Shown here piece by piece: positions 36,610-45,909 of a DNA stretch of 64,000 nt. This DNA comes from RGZA01 sp964568585 (GTDB taxonomy: Bacteria > Pseudomonadota > Alphaproteobacteria > UBA9219 > RGZA01), in assembly GCA_964568585.1 (NCBI GenBank), contig CAZMQI010000004.1, forward strand, positions 1-64,000, given 5' to 3'. The position numbers were made by a program, and so were the translations under genes. Each line of letters begins with the position of its first letter. Position 1 is the first letter of the stretch. Below the pieces are notes generated by a model. The model was not told the DNA's origin. It saw only the letters and a program-made list of their open reading frames with translations, and made no database searches.

Positions 36610-36644
36610 AATGAGTCAGCTCATTATTGTTGCAATTATGCAAC
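36610..36644. promoter_or_regulatory. Two adjacent palindromes between ompA and rnpB
   Basis: AATGAG-TCAG-CTCATT (36610-36625) and GTTGCA-ATTA-TGCAAC (36629-36644) are two perfect 6-bp inverted repeats with four-base centres, 3 bp apart, in the divergent promoter region. The first contains a GANTC site. They may be operators for a dimeric regulator. Confidence 0.35.
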
Positions 36645-36682
36645 TATTCTTTTTAACCCTTTTTGATGTATCATCTGCGCTT

Positions 36683-37060
36683 CACCAGATGGCTGGATGG
36701 CCGCCTCTTTCGCAAGATTGGGGAGGAAAGTCCGGGCTCCATAAGATTATGGTGCTGGCTAACGGCCAGCGGGGGTGACCCCAGGGAAAGTGCAACAGAA
36801 AGATACCGCCAATTCGCTTCTAAGACGGGGGTTTTGGTAAGGGTGAAATGGTGCGGTAAGAGCGCACCGCGTTTTTAGTGATAAAAACGGCATGGCAAAC
36901 CCCACCAGGAGCAAGACCAAATAGGGATGGTTGGCTGATCTTACCATTAACCATCCGGGTAGGTTGCATGACATGCGGAGTAATCCGCATGCTAGATGAA
37001 TGGCCGTCTTAACACAGTAAAACGTGCGACGACAAAACCCGGCTTACAGGCCATCTGGTG
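36683..37060 (+). ncRNA. rnpB: RNase P RNA (class A)
   Basis: The sequence contains conserved RNase P RNA blocks: GAGGAAAGTCCGGGCTCC near 36723, CAGGGAAAGTGCAACAGAAA near 36782, AAGGGTGAAATGGTGCGGTA near 36838, GAGCAAGACCAAATAGG near 36909, and a 3' end with ACAAAACCCGGCTTACAGG. The first and last ten bases (CACCAGATGG and CCATCTGGTG) pair as helix P1. This ribozyme trims tRNA 5' leaders. The boundaries follow P1. Confidence 0.95.
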
Positions 37061-37144
37061 ATATTTTAATAAAGATGAAATCCTATACTTTCAATTCCGC
37101 GTGATACATTTGGATGTCGATTTTAATATTTATCGGGACAAATA

Positions 37145-38908
37145 ATGGTCACCATCGCACAACCAATTGTTGAATTAAAAAGAAGACAACTCGTTGATGC
37201 AGTTGCGGCATTCAACACGCAAGATGAATTATACAACAATCTGCACCGCAATATTCCTGAGCTTAGAACCACGTTGCAAAGCGCAGAAGCCGCCCTGCTT
37301 GCACGAACAAACGAAAAAACACCACGCGATGAAGCGGTAACTGCTAAAACACGCGCGCATAGCGAAGCAGAAGCATTAGTACAGCCAGCCGTTGATAAAG
37401 AAGCCGAAGAAAAAACCAAATCCGAAGCGGCTGAAGAAAAACTAAGAGATTTACGTATCGAAATCGGAAGAGCAAATAGCGAATTAGGCGATGCAACCCG
37501 CGACCTCGAAGCGCTCGGTCTTGATATAAGTACTGCCGAAGGATTGCTGACACAAGCAAGACGAAGACTTGAAGAAGTGCGGACCGCAAAAGCAGCATCC
37601 GAAGCACGCCTGCGTGAAGCCGAAGCAAAAGCTGCGTTATCGGCTGCTGCCGCCGCTGCCCCCGCTCCTGATGGTAAAATTGCAAGGTTACGTGCAGCAG
37701 CTGCTGCACGCATAAAAGGCACACCAGCACAAATCGCAGCCGCCGATGCACTTGCGGTAGAACACGCAAAAGGTGCTAATGCAATTAACCAAGCAACACT
37801 TGAAGGCATTGAAGAGAAAGTAACCCGTGATGACGAAGCACTTAATGATGGTACAACCGGTTTAAAATCGAAACTGCCAGCGGCAGAACAGCTAGTTCGC
37901 GAGAAAACAACCGCGCATAACGACCTTAAAGGCCAAGAAGCCGGACTAATGCAAGCGGCAACTGAAGCAGCGACAGCATATCAAGAAGCACAAGCAGACA
38001 CGGGTAGAAAAAAAGCGGATGCAGAAGCAAAACTAAGACAAAAAGAAGAAGCTGTTCGACAGCAAACTGTTGCAGCACAGGCAATCACTGATGCAACAGA
38101 GAAACGCGATACAGCGCGACAAAACCTAGACGAAGAAGAAGCAAAGGTTGAGCCCGCAAAACTTGAAAGAGCGCGTTTAAAAGACGCAGCAGAAAAAGCA
38201 AAAGCCGCGGTAGAGCTTGCAATAAATGAAGAAGCCGAGCGTAAAGCTGTTGCAGAGCTGGGCAATATTGTAAGCCTTGCAATCGGCGCCGATAATATGG
38301 GCAAAGGGGATAGCTTCAACGATCAGCAGATAATAGGGATTGTTAGAATTCTGAATGATCAACTGAAGCGCTCAGGTGCATGGGGTGATACTGTCCATCA
38401 CACAATTTCACATGATAAAGATAAAATCGTTTTTGATGACCGCATAAAACCCAACAAGCCGGGAACAGTGACAAGAATGATTATTGTTAATCCACGCACC
38501 ATCGATATCAAAGGCGATATGGATGACAAAACCATTCAAGCCGCATTAATCGCAGCGAATGCAATGTGGGGTGAACAGGGCATTCAAATCAAAACCATCG
38601 ACCCATGGTTGAAGTCACGCCTTCTGGCAAATGCCGACCATTTGCACAAATTGGGCTTAATTAAAAAATACAAAACCAAAACACTGTTTGGAACTGTGGG
38701 TGAAGGATTTGCAAACGCAAAAGGGTTGGTCACTGCACCGCGCGACACATGGCGTTTTGGCACAAAGGGGATCACCTATCGCCATCGTTTGGATTGCCTT
38801 GAACACGGTTTGGAGAGCAACACATTGCGCCCTGTTAAGTGGTACAAACTTGGTGGCATGAAAAACGGTATCAGCGCAGCCGCCCCTGCCCCTGGCAGAA
38901 CCGCATAA
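37145..38908 (+). CDS. Orphan coiled-coil protein with unknown C-terminal domain
   Basis: The 587-residue product is about 380 residues of Ala/Glu/Lys/Arg-rich coiled coil, followed by a compact domain (about 380-570) with DKDKIVFDDRIKPNKPG, MIIVNPRTIDIKGDMDD and IQAALIAANAMWGEQGIQIKT. This last stretch resembles the helix-strand pattern of large polyvalent protein-associated (LPD7-like) domains, a weak similarity by eye. No signal peptide or membrane segment. It is A-rich compared with its neighbours and has no operon partner, which suggests recent acquisition. It lies between rnpB and mraZ. Function unknown; a structural or effector role is possible. Confidence 0.7.
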   Translation: MVTIAQPIVELKRRQLVDAVAAFNTQDELYNNLHRNIPELRTTLQSAEAALLARTNEKTPRDEAVTAKTRAHSEAEALVQPAVDKEAEEKTKSEAAEEKLRDLRIEIGRANSELGDATRDLEALGLDISTAEGLLTQARRRLEEVRTAKAASEARLREAEAKAALSAAAAAAPAPDGKIARLRAAAAARIKGTPAQIAAADALAVEHAKGANAINQATLEGIEEKVTRDDEALNDGTTGLKSKLPAAEQLVREKTTAHNDLKGQEAGLMQAATEAATAYQEAQADTGRKKADAEAKLRQKEEAVRQQTVAAQAITDATEKRDTARQNLDEEEAKVEPAKLERARLKDAAEKAKAAVELAINEEAERKAVAELGNIVSLAIGADNMGKGDSFNDQQIIGIVRILNDQLKRSGAWGDTVHHTISHDKDKIVFDDRIKPNKPGTVTRMIIVNPRTIDIKGDMDDKTIQAALIAANAMWGEQGIQIKTIDPWLKSRLLANADHLHKLGLIKKYKTKTLFGTVGEGFANAKGLVTAPRDTWRFGTKGITYRHRLDCLEHGLESNTLRPVKWYKLGGMKNGISAAAPAPGRTA

Positions 38909-39172
38909 ATCCTACATATTTTTGAATTTGATAATTGAGCGCTGAAAAGCCGCTTAAACGCTGTGAATTTCATCACTATAAAGAACAAATAAAGAACATA
39001 AAATCCTTTAGAATCAGTTGTTTATTTGGTTAAAACAGCAAAATAGCTGTTGATAACCCATAAAATTCCATGCTATACCATAAAGACCCAGAAACGATCC
39101 AACTTATCCACAGAGTTATTCGTTTTTACTGCATAATAATTAAGCAAAGTTTAAACGACGGCGTCCTTAGAT
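38909..39172 (+). promoter_or_regulatory. AT-rich region before mraZ with DnaA-box-like sites
   Basis: The 264-bp gap holds an exact E. coli type DnaA box, TTATCCACA (39104-39112), a near match TGTTGATAA on the other strand (39048-39056), a perfect palindrome AACAGC-N6-GCTGTT (39034-39051) and a GANTC site (39011-39015). It must carry the main dcw promoter. No TGGG-type MraZ repeats were found. Confidence 0.5.
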
Positions 39173-39655
39173 ATGTCCCTATTCCTCTCCACCACCACGA
39201 ATAAAGTCGATAAGAAAGGCCGCGTTTCCGTGCCTTCGACATTTCGGGCGGCTTTGGGTGATGATGTTCATCACGGAATTGTGATTTTTCGTTCCTTGCA
39301 GGTTGATGCGCTGGATGCATGTTCGTTGAAGCATCTGGATATTCTTTCCCAATCGCTGGAACGCCTTTCGCTTACCCCTGAAATGTACGAGCTGATTGAA
39401 ACGACGATTTTCGGCGGCTCCGTTCAATGCGCGATTGATGCCGATGGCCGCATCATCATCCCCGAACATTTCATGGAAGCCGTTGGCATTGATGATGAAG
39501 CAGCATTCGTTGGCCGCCGCCGCACCTTCCAAATCTGGAACCCGAAGAAATTCAAAGCATTCGAAAACAAGGCACGCGATGCCGTTCGTTCGCACAATAT
39601 TTCACTTTCCAAAATCATCGCCGATGCTTCCGCACTGAACGGAGGCGATCAATGA
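39173..39655 (+). CDS. mraZ: Transcriptional regulator MraZ
   Basis: The 160-residue protein has two SpoVT/AbrB-type DNA-binding halves, each with the DxxGR pattern: DKKGRVSVPSTFRAAL and DADGRIIIPEHFMEAVGI. It forms rings and controls its own operon. It is the first gene of the dcw cluster and overlaps rsmH by 4 bases. Confidence 0.96.
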   Translation: MSLFLSTTTNKVDKKGRVSVPSTFRAALGDDVHHGIVIFRSLQVDALDACSLKHLDILSQSLERLSLTPEMYELIETTIFGGSVQCAIDADGRIIIPEHFMEAVGIDDEAAFVGRRRTFQIWNPKKFKAFENKARDAVRSHNISLSKIIADASALNGGDQ

Positions 39656-40677
39656 GCTTTAGCCATATCCCCGTGATGCTGAAGGAAGTTTTGCAATGGT
39701 TGAAGCCAAAAGCCGAAGGCGTTTATGTGGATGGAACCTTTGGCCGTGGTGGATATAGCAAAGCCATTCTGGAAACGCCAAACACCAGTGTTTACGGCAT
39801 TGATAGAGATGCACAGGCGATTGAAGCAGGCCGTGCATTGGAAAAAGATTATGATGGCCGTTTGCAAGTGCTGCATGGCCGTTTTGGTGAAATGGATACA
39901 TTGCTTGCCGATAAGGGTGTTGGCGCGGTGGATGGTGTGGTTCTGGACATCGGCGTTTCATCCCCGCAATTTGATGATGCGGAACGCGGGTTCTCTTTCC
40001 GTCATGATGGCCCGCTCGACATGCGTATGGGTCAAGACGGCCAAAGTGCTGCGGATGCCGTGAACACCCTTCCTGAAAAAGATTTAGCCGACATCGTGTT
40101 CAACTTTGGCGAAGAACGTTTTGCCCGCCGTGTTGCTAAAGCCATTATCGAAGCACGGATGGAAAAGCCCATCACCCGTACCGGCCAATTGGCCACCATC
40201 ATCCGTGGTGTGGTGCCATTCGCCAAGGATGGATTGGACCCCGCGACACGCAGCTTCCAGGCCTTACGCATTTACGTGAACCAGGAATTAGACGAATTGA
40301 GCAATGGATTAAATGCTGCTGAAAAGCTTTTGAAGCAAGGCGGATTATTGGTGGTTGTCTCCTTCCACTCCATCGAAGACCGCATCGTGAAGAACTTCAT
40401 GCGCGAACGCAGCGCAGGAAAATTTAACGTATCGCGTCATATGCCGATGCCGGTGAACGAGTCGAAACCAGGTCTTCGCATCCTCACGCCAAAACCCATC
40501 AGCCCAAGTGATGAAGAAGTTTCATCCAATTCCCGCGCGGCTTCGGCACGCCTTCGTGTGGCAGAAAAAATTACCGAAATCCCCAATAGCAATGTGAATA
40601 CGGAATCACAAAAACAAAGGACTCCGGCCGGAATCATTTGTGAAGACTCTGAACGCTCTGACACAAAAGGAGAATGA
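39652..40677 (+). CDS. rsmH: 16S rRNA (cytosine1402-N4)-methyltransferase
   Basis: The 341-residue enzyme methylates C1402 in the ribosomal P site. It has HIPVMLKEVLQWL at the start, the SAM-binding YVDGTFGRGGYSKAIL, DGVVLDIGVSSPQFDDAERGFSFRHDGPLDMRM and VVVSFHSIEDRIVKNF. The C-terminal 40 residues are Ser- and Asn-rich and poorly conserved. Coupled to mraZ and ftsL by ATGA overlaps. Confidence 0.97.
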   Translation: MSFSHIPVMLKEVLQWLKPKAEGVYVDGTFGRGGYSKAILETPNTSVYGIDRDAQAIEAGRALEKDYDGRLQVLHGRFGEMDTLLADKGVGAVDGVVLDIGVSSPQFDDAERGFSFRHDGPLDMRMGQDGQSAADAVNTLPEKDLADIVFNFGEERFARRVAKAIIEARMEKPITRTGQLATIIRGVVPFAKDGLDPATRSFQALRIYVNQELDELSNGLNAAEKLLKQGGLLVVVSFHSIEDRIVKNFMRERSAGKFNVSRHMPMPVNESKPGLRILTPKPISPSDEEVSSNSRAASARLRVAEKITEIPNSNVNTESQKQRTPAGIICEDSERSDTKGE

Positions 40678-41258
40678 TTATGATGGTATTACGCGACGCA
40701 ATCACCAGAAACGCCAAACGCAGCAACTCGTTACAAGTTCTGCTTTTGTGGATTTGCATCATGATCCCTGTCAGTGCATTGCTGTACGGCACCAGTTCGA
40801 ACGTTCGTGAAAAAGAAAATCAACTAAGCATCATCAACGCACAAATCGCCGCTGAAAAAGACAGCCTTCGCGTGCTTCGCGCGGAATGGGCGTATTTGAA
40901 CCAACCACAAAAGCTTGCATCCCGCGCACAGCGTTATCTGGTCGCCAAGAAAGCTGCCATTCCAGCACAAGTACTTAGCGAACGCCAAATTCCAACCAAG
41001 GTCGCTTACCGCGCTGCGCCATCTGTTGTGGCAAGCAACGTATTGCAAATCCAGCCATCAAGCACCCAGCAGGTTGCGACCCGCTTGCTCGCCAAGCCAA
41101 TTGTATATGATGACCACGCGCTTGCTGCACTTCATACCCAAGAGGATGCGAAACTTCCTTCTGCGGTGACATGGTCACAAAAAGTTGTGAGCGCATTCGG
41201 GCTCTCCAATAATTTCGTGGCGGGCGAAGCTCAGAATAAAAACCGCTTGGCGCCATGA
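40674..41258 (+). CDS. ftsL: Cell division protein FtsL
   Basis: The 194-residue protein has a short cytoplasmic N terminus, one membrane segment (about 21-40) and a periplasmic coiled coil (about 45-75) ending in the alphaproteobacterial FtsL segment LRVLRAEWAYLNQPQKLASRAQ. It bridges the FtsQ and FtsW-FtsI parts of the divisome. The last 100 residues are low in conservation. Position between rsmH and ftsI supports the call. Several ATG codons lie at the start; the first overlaps the rsmH stop. Confidence 0.9.
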   Translation: MIMMVLRDAITRNAKRSNSLQVLLLWICIMIPVSALLYGTSSNVREKENQLSIINAQIAAEKDSLRVLRAEWAYLNQPQKLASRAQRYLVAKKAAIPAQVLSERQIPTKVAYRAAPSVVASNVLQIQPSSTQQVATRLLAKPIVYDDHALAALHTQEDAKLPSAVTWSQKVVSAFGLSNNFVAGEAQNKNRLAP

Positions 41259-43030
41259 GTCTACTCGGGAGTTTCTTGGGCTTTCTTAATTCAAAGCCAA
41301 CCCCACCCTCTCGCCCTGCACCCGCATACCCTGCATATCCCACATTAAACGCTGGTTGGAATACGCAGCATGGCCGCAGCTTTGCTGCCGCACTCCCCGC
41401 TTTGGAAAAAGCCCGTGGCCGCCTCGTTATCATCGGCATCTTCTTTATCCTACTCTATTTGTATGTCGTGGCTGGCCTGTTCGACACGATGATTTTTAAT
41501 ACCGATACGGAATTGAAAAACGCCACGCCTGCGCCGGAACCTGCCATCGTAAGCCGCGGGGATATTGTGGATCGCAATGGCGAATTGCTGGCCACCTCGC
41601 TTCAAATGGCATCGCTTGCCGCAGACCCTGCCTTAATCATTGATGCGAATGATATGATTAAAAAACTAAAGTCCGTGTTTCCGGATTTGAATGGGCCAGA
41701 TATTTTAAAAGAGATGAACAGCAAAAAACGCTTCATCTGGATAAAGCGCAATCTATCGCCCAAACAACAGGATGCGGTGAATGCACTTGGTATTCCTGGC
41801 CTTTCATTTGAGCCGGAAGAAAAGCGGTTATATCCAAAGGGTTCCCTTACCGCACATATCACCGGATATAGCAGCGTTGATCACACAGGTATCGCAGGCT
41901 TAGAAAAAACATTCGATGCGTTTTTAAGGAAAAAGAACCAGTCACTTACCCTTGCGCTCGATATTCGCTTACAAAACATTATGCGTGACGCGCTAGCCGA
42001 AGGGATTAAGACCTTTAGCGCGCTGGGCGGTGCCGGCGTGATTATGGATATCCATAATGGGGAAATCCTCTCCATGGTATCCCTGCCCGATTTCGACCCC
42101 AATGACATTAATAAAGCCAATGATAATGCGCGGTTTAACCGTGCATCGCTTGGTATTTATGAAATGGGCTCGACATTTAAGACGTTTACGCTGGCGCAGG
42201 CACTGGACCGCGGCGCCATTAGTATCTCCAGCAGTTTTGATTGCACCCACCCCATCTCCATCGGCCGATTCAAGATCAACGATTATCACCCGATGCATCG
42301 CTGGCTTAACGTGCCGGAAATTTTCCTCCATTCATCCAACATCGGCGCCGTGCAAATTGTCGAGAAAATTGGCATCACCGCGCAGCGCGAATTTTTGGGC
42401 AAGCTTGGTCTTTTGAAACAAACTTCAATCGAAATACCTGAAGTCGGTAAGCCGATGATTCCAGCCGATTGGCAGGAAATCAGCATGATGACCGTGTCAT
42501 ACGGCCATGGTATTTCGGTAAATGCTGTGCAACTGGCAAGTGCCGCCGCCAGCGTGCTGAATGGCGGGACATTGGTCACCCCCACCCTGATCAAGCGCGA
42601 CCCGTCCATTCCATTGCCGCAAACACGCGTGATTTCAGAACATGCATCGAATGTGATGCGCCAGCTTTTCCGTGTGGTGGTCACGGCTGGTACAGGTAAA
42701 TCGGCGAATGTCCCAGGGTATGTGGTGGGCGGCAAGACCGGTACCGCCGATAAGCAATCCGGCAAAGGATATAAGAAGGATGCGCGGCTTTCGTCCTTCC
42801 TTGCCGCTTTCCCGATGAACGACCCCAAATACGTTGTGTTCATCATGATTGATGAACCCAAGGGAACCAAGGAAAGCTATGGCTTTGCGACAGGGGGCTG
42901 GGTCGCTGCCCCCACGGTTGGACGTGTTATTTCGCAAATTGCACCCTTGCTAGGGATTAGCCCAGTGGATGATAATGATACTAGCATCACTGAGAAGTTG
43001 CGCCTGCCGATACCGGTTAAGGGCGAATAG
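41255..43030 (+). CDS. ftsI: Septal transpeptidase FtsI (penicillin-binding protein 3)
   Basis: The 591-residue protein has a proline-rich cytoplasmic tail, one membrane segment (about 60-82), a pedestal domain starting at SRGDIVDRNGELLATSL, and a transpeptidase domain with all three motifs: STFK (in YEMGSTFKTFTLAQ), SSN (in FLHSSNIGAVQ) and KTG (in VGGKTGTADKQ). It crosslinks septal peptidoglycan with FtsW. It overlaps ftsL by 4 bases; murE follows after 30 bp. Confidence 0.97.
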   Translation: MSLLGSFLGFLNSKPTPPSRPAPAYPAYPTLNAGWNTQHGRSFAAALPALEKARGRLVIIGIFFILLYLYVVAGLFDTMIFNTDTELKNATPAPEPAIVSRGDIVDRNGELLATSLQMASLAADPALIIDANDMIKKLKSVFPDLNGPDILKEMNSKKRFIWIKRNLSPKQQDAVNALGIPGLSFEPEEKRLYPKGSLTAHITGYSSVDHTGIAGLEKTFDAFLRKKNQSLTLALDIRLQNIMRDALAEGIKTFSALGGAGVIMDIHNGEILSMVSLPDFDPNDINKANDNARFNRASLGIYEMGSTFKTFTLAQALDRGAISISSSFDCTHPISIGRFKINDYHPMHRWLNVPEIFLHSSNIGAVQIVEKIGITAQREFLGKLGLLKQTSIEIPEVGKPMIPADWQEISMMTVSYGHGISVNAVQLASAAASVLNGGTLVTPTLIKRDPSIPLPQTRVISEHASNVMRQLFRVVVTAGTGKSANVPGYVVGGKTGTADKQSGKGYKKDARLSSFLAAFPMNDPKYVVFIMIDEPKGTKESYGFATGGWVAAPTVGRVISQIAPLLGISPVDDNDTSITEKLRLPIPVKGE

Positions 43031-43060
43031 ATTTAAAAAGCACGTTATAAAGTTTGGCAT

Positions 43061-44503
43061 ATGAAGATTTCGGAAATTGCAACAGGCTGCGCGGTCAGCG
43101 GCGAAGATAAAGACATCACTGGCTTGGCTCAGAATTCGAAAGCTGTTGCGTCCGGTTTTTTATTCGCAGCATTGCAAGGCGAGAACGTCGATGGCCGCGA
43201 TTTTATTGACGCCGCGATTGCCGCAGGTGCGAATGCGGTGCTGGCACAAACCGGAACCAATATTCCAAATTCAGTTACCGCGATTACGCATGATGAACCC
43301 CGCCTCGCCTTAGCGAAAATCGCTGCGAAGTTTTATAAGGTGCAGCCCAAGACGATTGCAGCAGTGACAGGTACCAGCGGCAAGACATCCACCGTACAAT
43401 TCGTGCGCCAGCTTTGGCAGATGCTGGGACACAAAAGCGCCAGCGTTGGAACACTGGGCATCATTGGTGACGGAATTGAACGTTACGGTTCGCTGACCAC
43501 GCCTGATAGCATTACATTGCATCAGGATTTGGCGATGCTGGCGCTGGATAAACGCATCACGCATCTGGCAATGGAAGCATCCAGCCACGGATTAGAACAA
43601 TACCGTTTAGATGGCGTGAATGTTACGTTGGCAGCGTTCACCAACCTGTCGCGTGACCATCTGGATTATCACAAGACAATGGAAAGCTATCTAAAAGCGA
43701 AGCTTCGCTTGTTCAACGAGTTACTGCCAGCGAACGGTACAGCAGTTGTCAATGCCGATATGGCGGAGTTTGCGGAAATTTCTGCCGCAGTGCGCGCGCG
43801 CAATATCAAAATGTTATCGTATGGCACCAACGGCAACGAAGTGCGTTTGGAAAAACGAACCTTCAACGCACATGGTCAGGATTTAGAATTAAAGGTATTG
43901 GGGAAAAAAGTTTCAACGCATATCAATCTGGTCGGTGCGTTTCAGGCTGCGAATGTTTTATGTGCCTTGTCACTGGTCATCGCCAGCGGCGCGGACGCGA
44001 AGAAAGCCATTGAATGTTTGCCAAAATTACAACCGGTTCGTGGCCGCATGGAATGGGTTGGCGAATATAAGGGTGGCGCGGTGTATGTTGATTACGCGCA
44101 CAAGCCCGACGCATTGGAACAGGTATTACAGGCCTTGCGCCCGCACACACAAAACCGCCTGATTTGTGTATTTGGATGCGGCGGCAATCGTGATGCGGGC
44201 AAACGCCCCATTATGGGAAGTATCGCCAAGACATTCGCCGATGTTGTGATTGTAACGGATGACAACCCACGCAATGAAGATGCGGCAAGCATCCGCAAAG
44301 CGGTAATGGAAGGCGCAAGTGGAGCAACCGAAATTGGCAACCGCAGCGATGCGATTGCAGCGGCACTAAATATGATGTGTGCTGGGGATGTAGTGGTGAT
44401 TGCAGGTAAAGGCCATGAACAAGGCCAGATTATCGGCACGCAGACATTGCCGTTTGACGATGTGGCGGTTGCCAAAAAAGTAATGAATGGAAGAGCAGCA
44501 TGA
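43061..44503 (+). CDS. murE: UDP-MurNAc-tripeptide synthetase (meso-diaminopimelate adding)
   Basis: The 480-residue Mur ligase has the ATP loop VTGTSGKTSTVQF, MEASSHGL, and the DNPR motif (TDDNPRNED), which selects meso-diaminopimelate, so the wall is of the Gram-negative type. It acts in the cytosol on UDP-MurNAc-L-Ala-D-Glu. It overlaps murF by 4 bases. Confidence 0.97.
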   Translation: MKISEIATGCAVSGEDKDITGLAQNSKAVASGFLFAALQGENVDGRDFIDAAIAAGANAVLAQTGTNIPNSVTAITHDEPRLALAKIAAKFYKVQPKTIAAVTGTSGKTSTVQFVRQLWQMLGHKSASVGTLGIIGDGIERYGSLTTPDSITLHQDLAMLALDKRITHLAMEASSHGLEQYRLDGVNVTLAAFTNLSRDHLDYHKTMESYLKAKLRLFNELLPANGTAVVNADMAEFAEISAAVRARNIKMLSYGTNGNEVRLEKRTFNAHGQDLELKVLGKKVSTHINLVGAFQAANVLCALSLVIASGADAKKAIECLPKLQPVRGRMEWVGEYKGGAVYVDYAHKPDALEQVLQALRPHTQNRLICVFGCGGNRDAGKRPIMGSIAKTFADVVIVTDDNPRNEDAASIRKAVMEGASGATEIGNRSDAIAAALNMMCAGDVVVIAGKGHEQGQIIGTQTLPFDDVAVAKKVMNGRAA

Positions 44504-45906
44504 GTAGTAGTTTGTGGATTAGTAGCGATATTGCCAAAGCGACCAAGGGAACCTGTTCTGGCCTATGGCGCGCCAATGGCGTTTCAATCGACAGCCGCAG
44601 CGTTGCACAAGGCGATTTATTCATCGCATTAAAGGGCCCAAATTTTGATGGCCATGATTTCGTTGCTGGCGCGATTGCTGCGGGCGCAAGTGGCGCGATT
44701 GTAAGCGCCATTCCAACAGGAGTATCCGCCGATAAATGCGTAGTAGTCGCGGATGTGTTCAAAGCATTACATGATTTAGGCCAAGCTGGCCGCAACCGCA
44801 GCCGTGCAAAAATTATCGCTGTCACAGGTTCGGTTGGAAAAACCGGATGCAAAGAAGCCTTGCGCCAAGTATTGACCGCGCAAGCCCCGGCTTACGCGAA
44901 CGAAGGAAGCTTCAATAATCATTGGGGCGTTCCATTAAGCCTTGCACGCTTGCCGCAAGATGCCGAATACGGCGTATTTGAATTGGGCATGAACCATGTA
45001 GGCGAACTTGGTCCCTTATCGCAGCAAGTACGCCCCGACATTGCGCTAATTACCAATATTGCACCGGTACATATCGGCAATTTCAATTCATTAGATGAAA
45101 TCGCAACTGCAAAAGCGGAGATATTCGAAGGATTTTCAAGTAACGGTCACGTTGTGTTGAACGCTGATAATAGTTACGTGGAATTTTTAAAACAGCGCGC
45201 TATCCATTTTGGAATTAATGCCATCGCCACCTTTGGCGAAAAAGGCACCGAAGCGCGATTGGAAAATTGTGTATTAAAAAGCGACACCAGCGATGTGACC
45301 GCCATTCTGTTCGGCAAAAAAATTAATTACACCGTTGGTGCGCCGGGCATGCATTGGGTTACCAATTCATTGGCTGTATTATTATGTGCAGGATTGGCAG
45401 GCGCGGATGTGGCAAAGGCCGCGCAAAGTCTAAGCACACTGGCCTTGGCGCAAGGACGCGGCACCCCGCAGCAGATATCTATCTCCAATGGCAGCATCAC
45501 GTTAATCGATGAAAGCTATAATGCCAGCCCTGTTGCCGTTGATATGGCCATTCAGGTCTTGGGTAATAAAGAGCCCAAGGGCAGACGCATTTTGGTGTTG
45601 GGTGATATGCGCGAGCTTGGCGAACATTCGCAAACATCCCATGTTGCATTGGCCAAACCCATTAAGGATGCTGGGATTTCTAGCGTTTTTTGTTGCGGCG
45701 AGCATATGAAGCATTTGTTCGACGCATTGCCGGATGCGATTCGTGGCGGCTACGCCTTCACTAGCGCGGAGCTTGCACCAATCGTTGCAAGTGCGGTGCA
45801 TGATGGCGATATGATTACGGTCAAGGGTTCGAAGAGCGTGGGCATGCAAAAGGTCGTGGATGCGCTATTGAACCTTGATATCTCTAAAACCAAAAAAGCT
45901 GGATAA
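44500..45906 (+). CDS. murF: UDP-MurNAc-tripeptide--D-Ala-D-Ala ligase
   Basis: The 468-residue ligase adds D-Ala-D-Ala to complete the pentapeptide. It has DSRSVAQGDLFIALKG at the start, the ATP loop VTGSVGKTGCKEAL, NEGSFNNHWGVPLSLARL, FELGMNHVGELGPLS and IDESYNASPVAVDMA. Typical length. It is coupled to murE and followed 3 bp later by mraY. Confidence 0.97.
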   Translation: MSSSLWISSDIAKATKGTCSGLWRANGVSIDSRSVAQGDLFIALKGPNFDGHDFVAGAIAAGASGAIVSAIPTGVSADKCVVVADVFKALHDLGQAGRNRSRAKIIAVTGSVGKTGCKEALRQVLTAQAPAYANEGSFNNHWGVPLSLARLPQDAEYGVFELGMNHVGELGPLSQQVRPDIALITNIAPVHIGNFNSLDEIATAKAEIFEGFSSNGHVVLNADNSYVEFLKQRAIHFGINAIATFGEKGTEARLENCVLKSDTSDVTAILFGKKINYTVGAPGMHWVTNSLAVLLCAGLAGADVAKAAQSLSTLALAQGRGTPQQISISNGSITLIDESYNASPVAVDMAIQVLGNKEPKGRRILVLGDMRELGEHSQTSHVALAKPIKDAGISSVFCCGEHMKHLFDALPDAIRGGYAFTSAELAPIVASAVHDGDMITVKGSKSVGMQKVVDALLNLDISKTKKAG

Positions 45907-45909
45907 TCA

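Noticed and set aside
37123..37809. 228-codon open frame antisense to the coiled-coil gene
   Set aside because: Low-complexity Ala/Ser translation caused by the repetitive gene on the plus strand.
38909..39172. Chromosome origin
   Set aside because: Only one exact and one near DnaA box were found and no dnaA, hemE or parAB gene is nearby in the window; kept only as a regulatory region.
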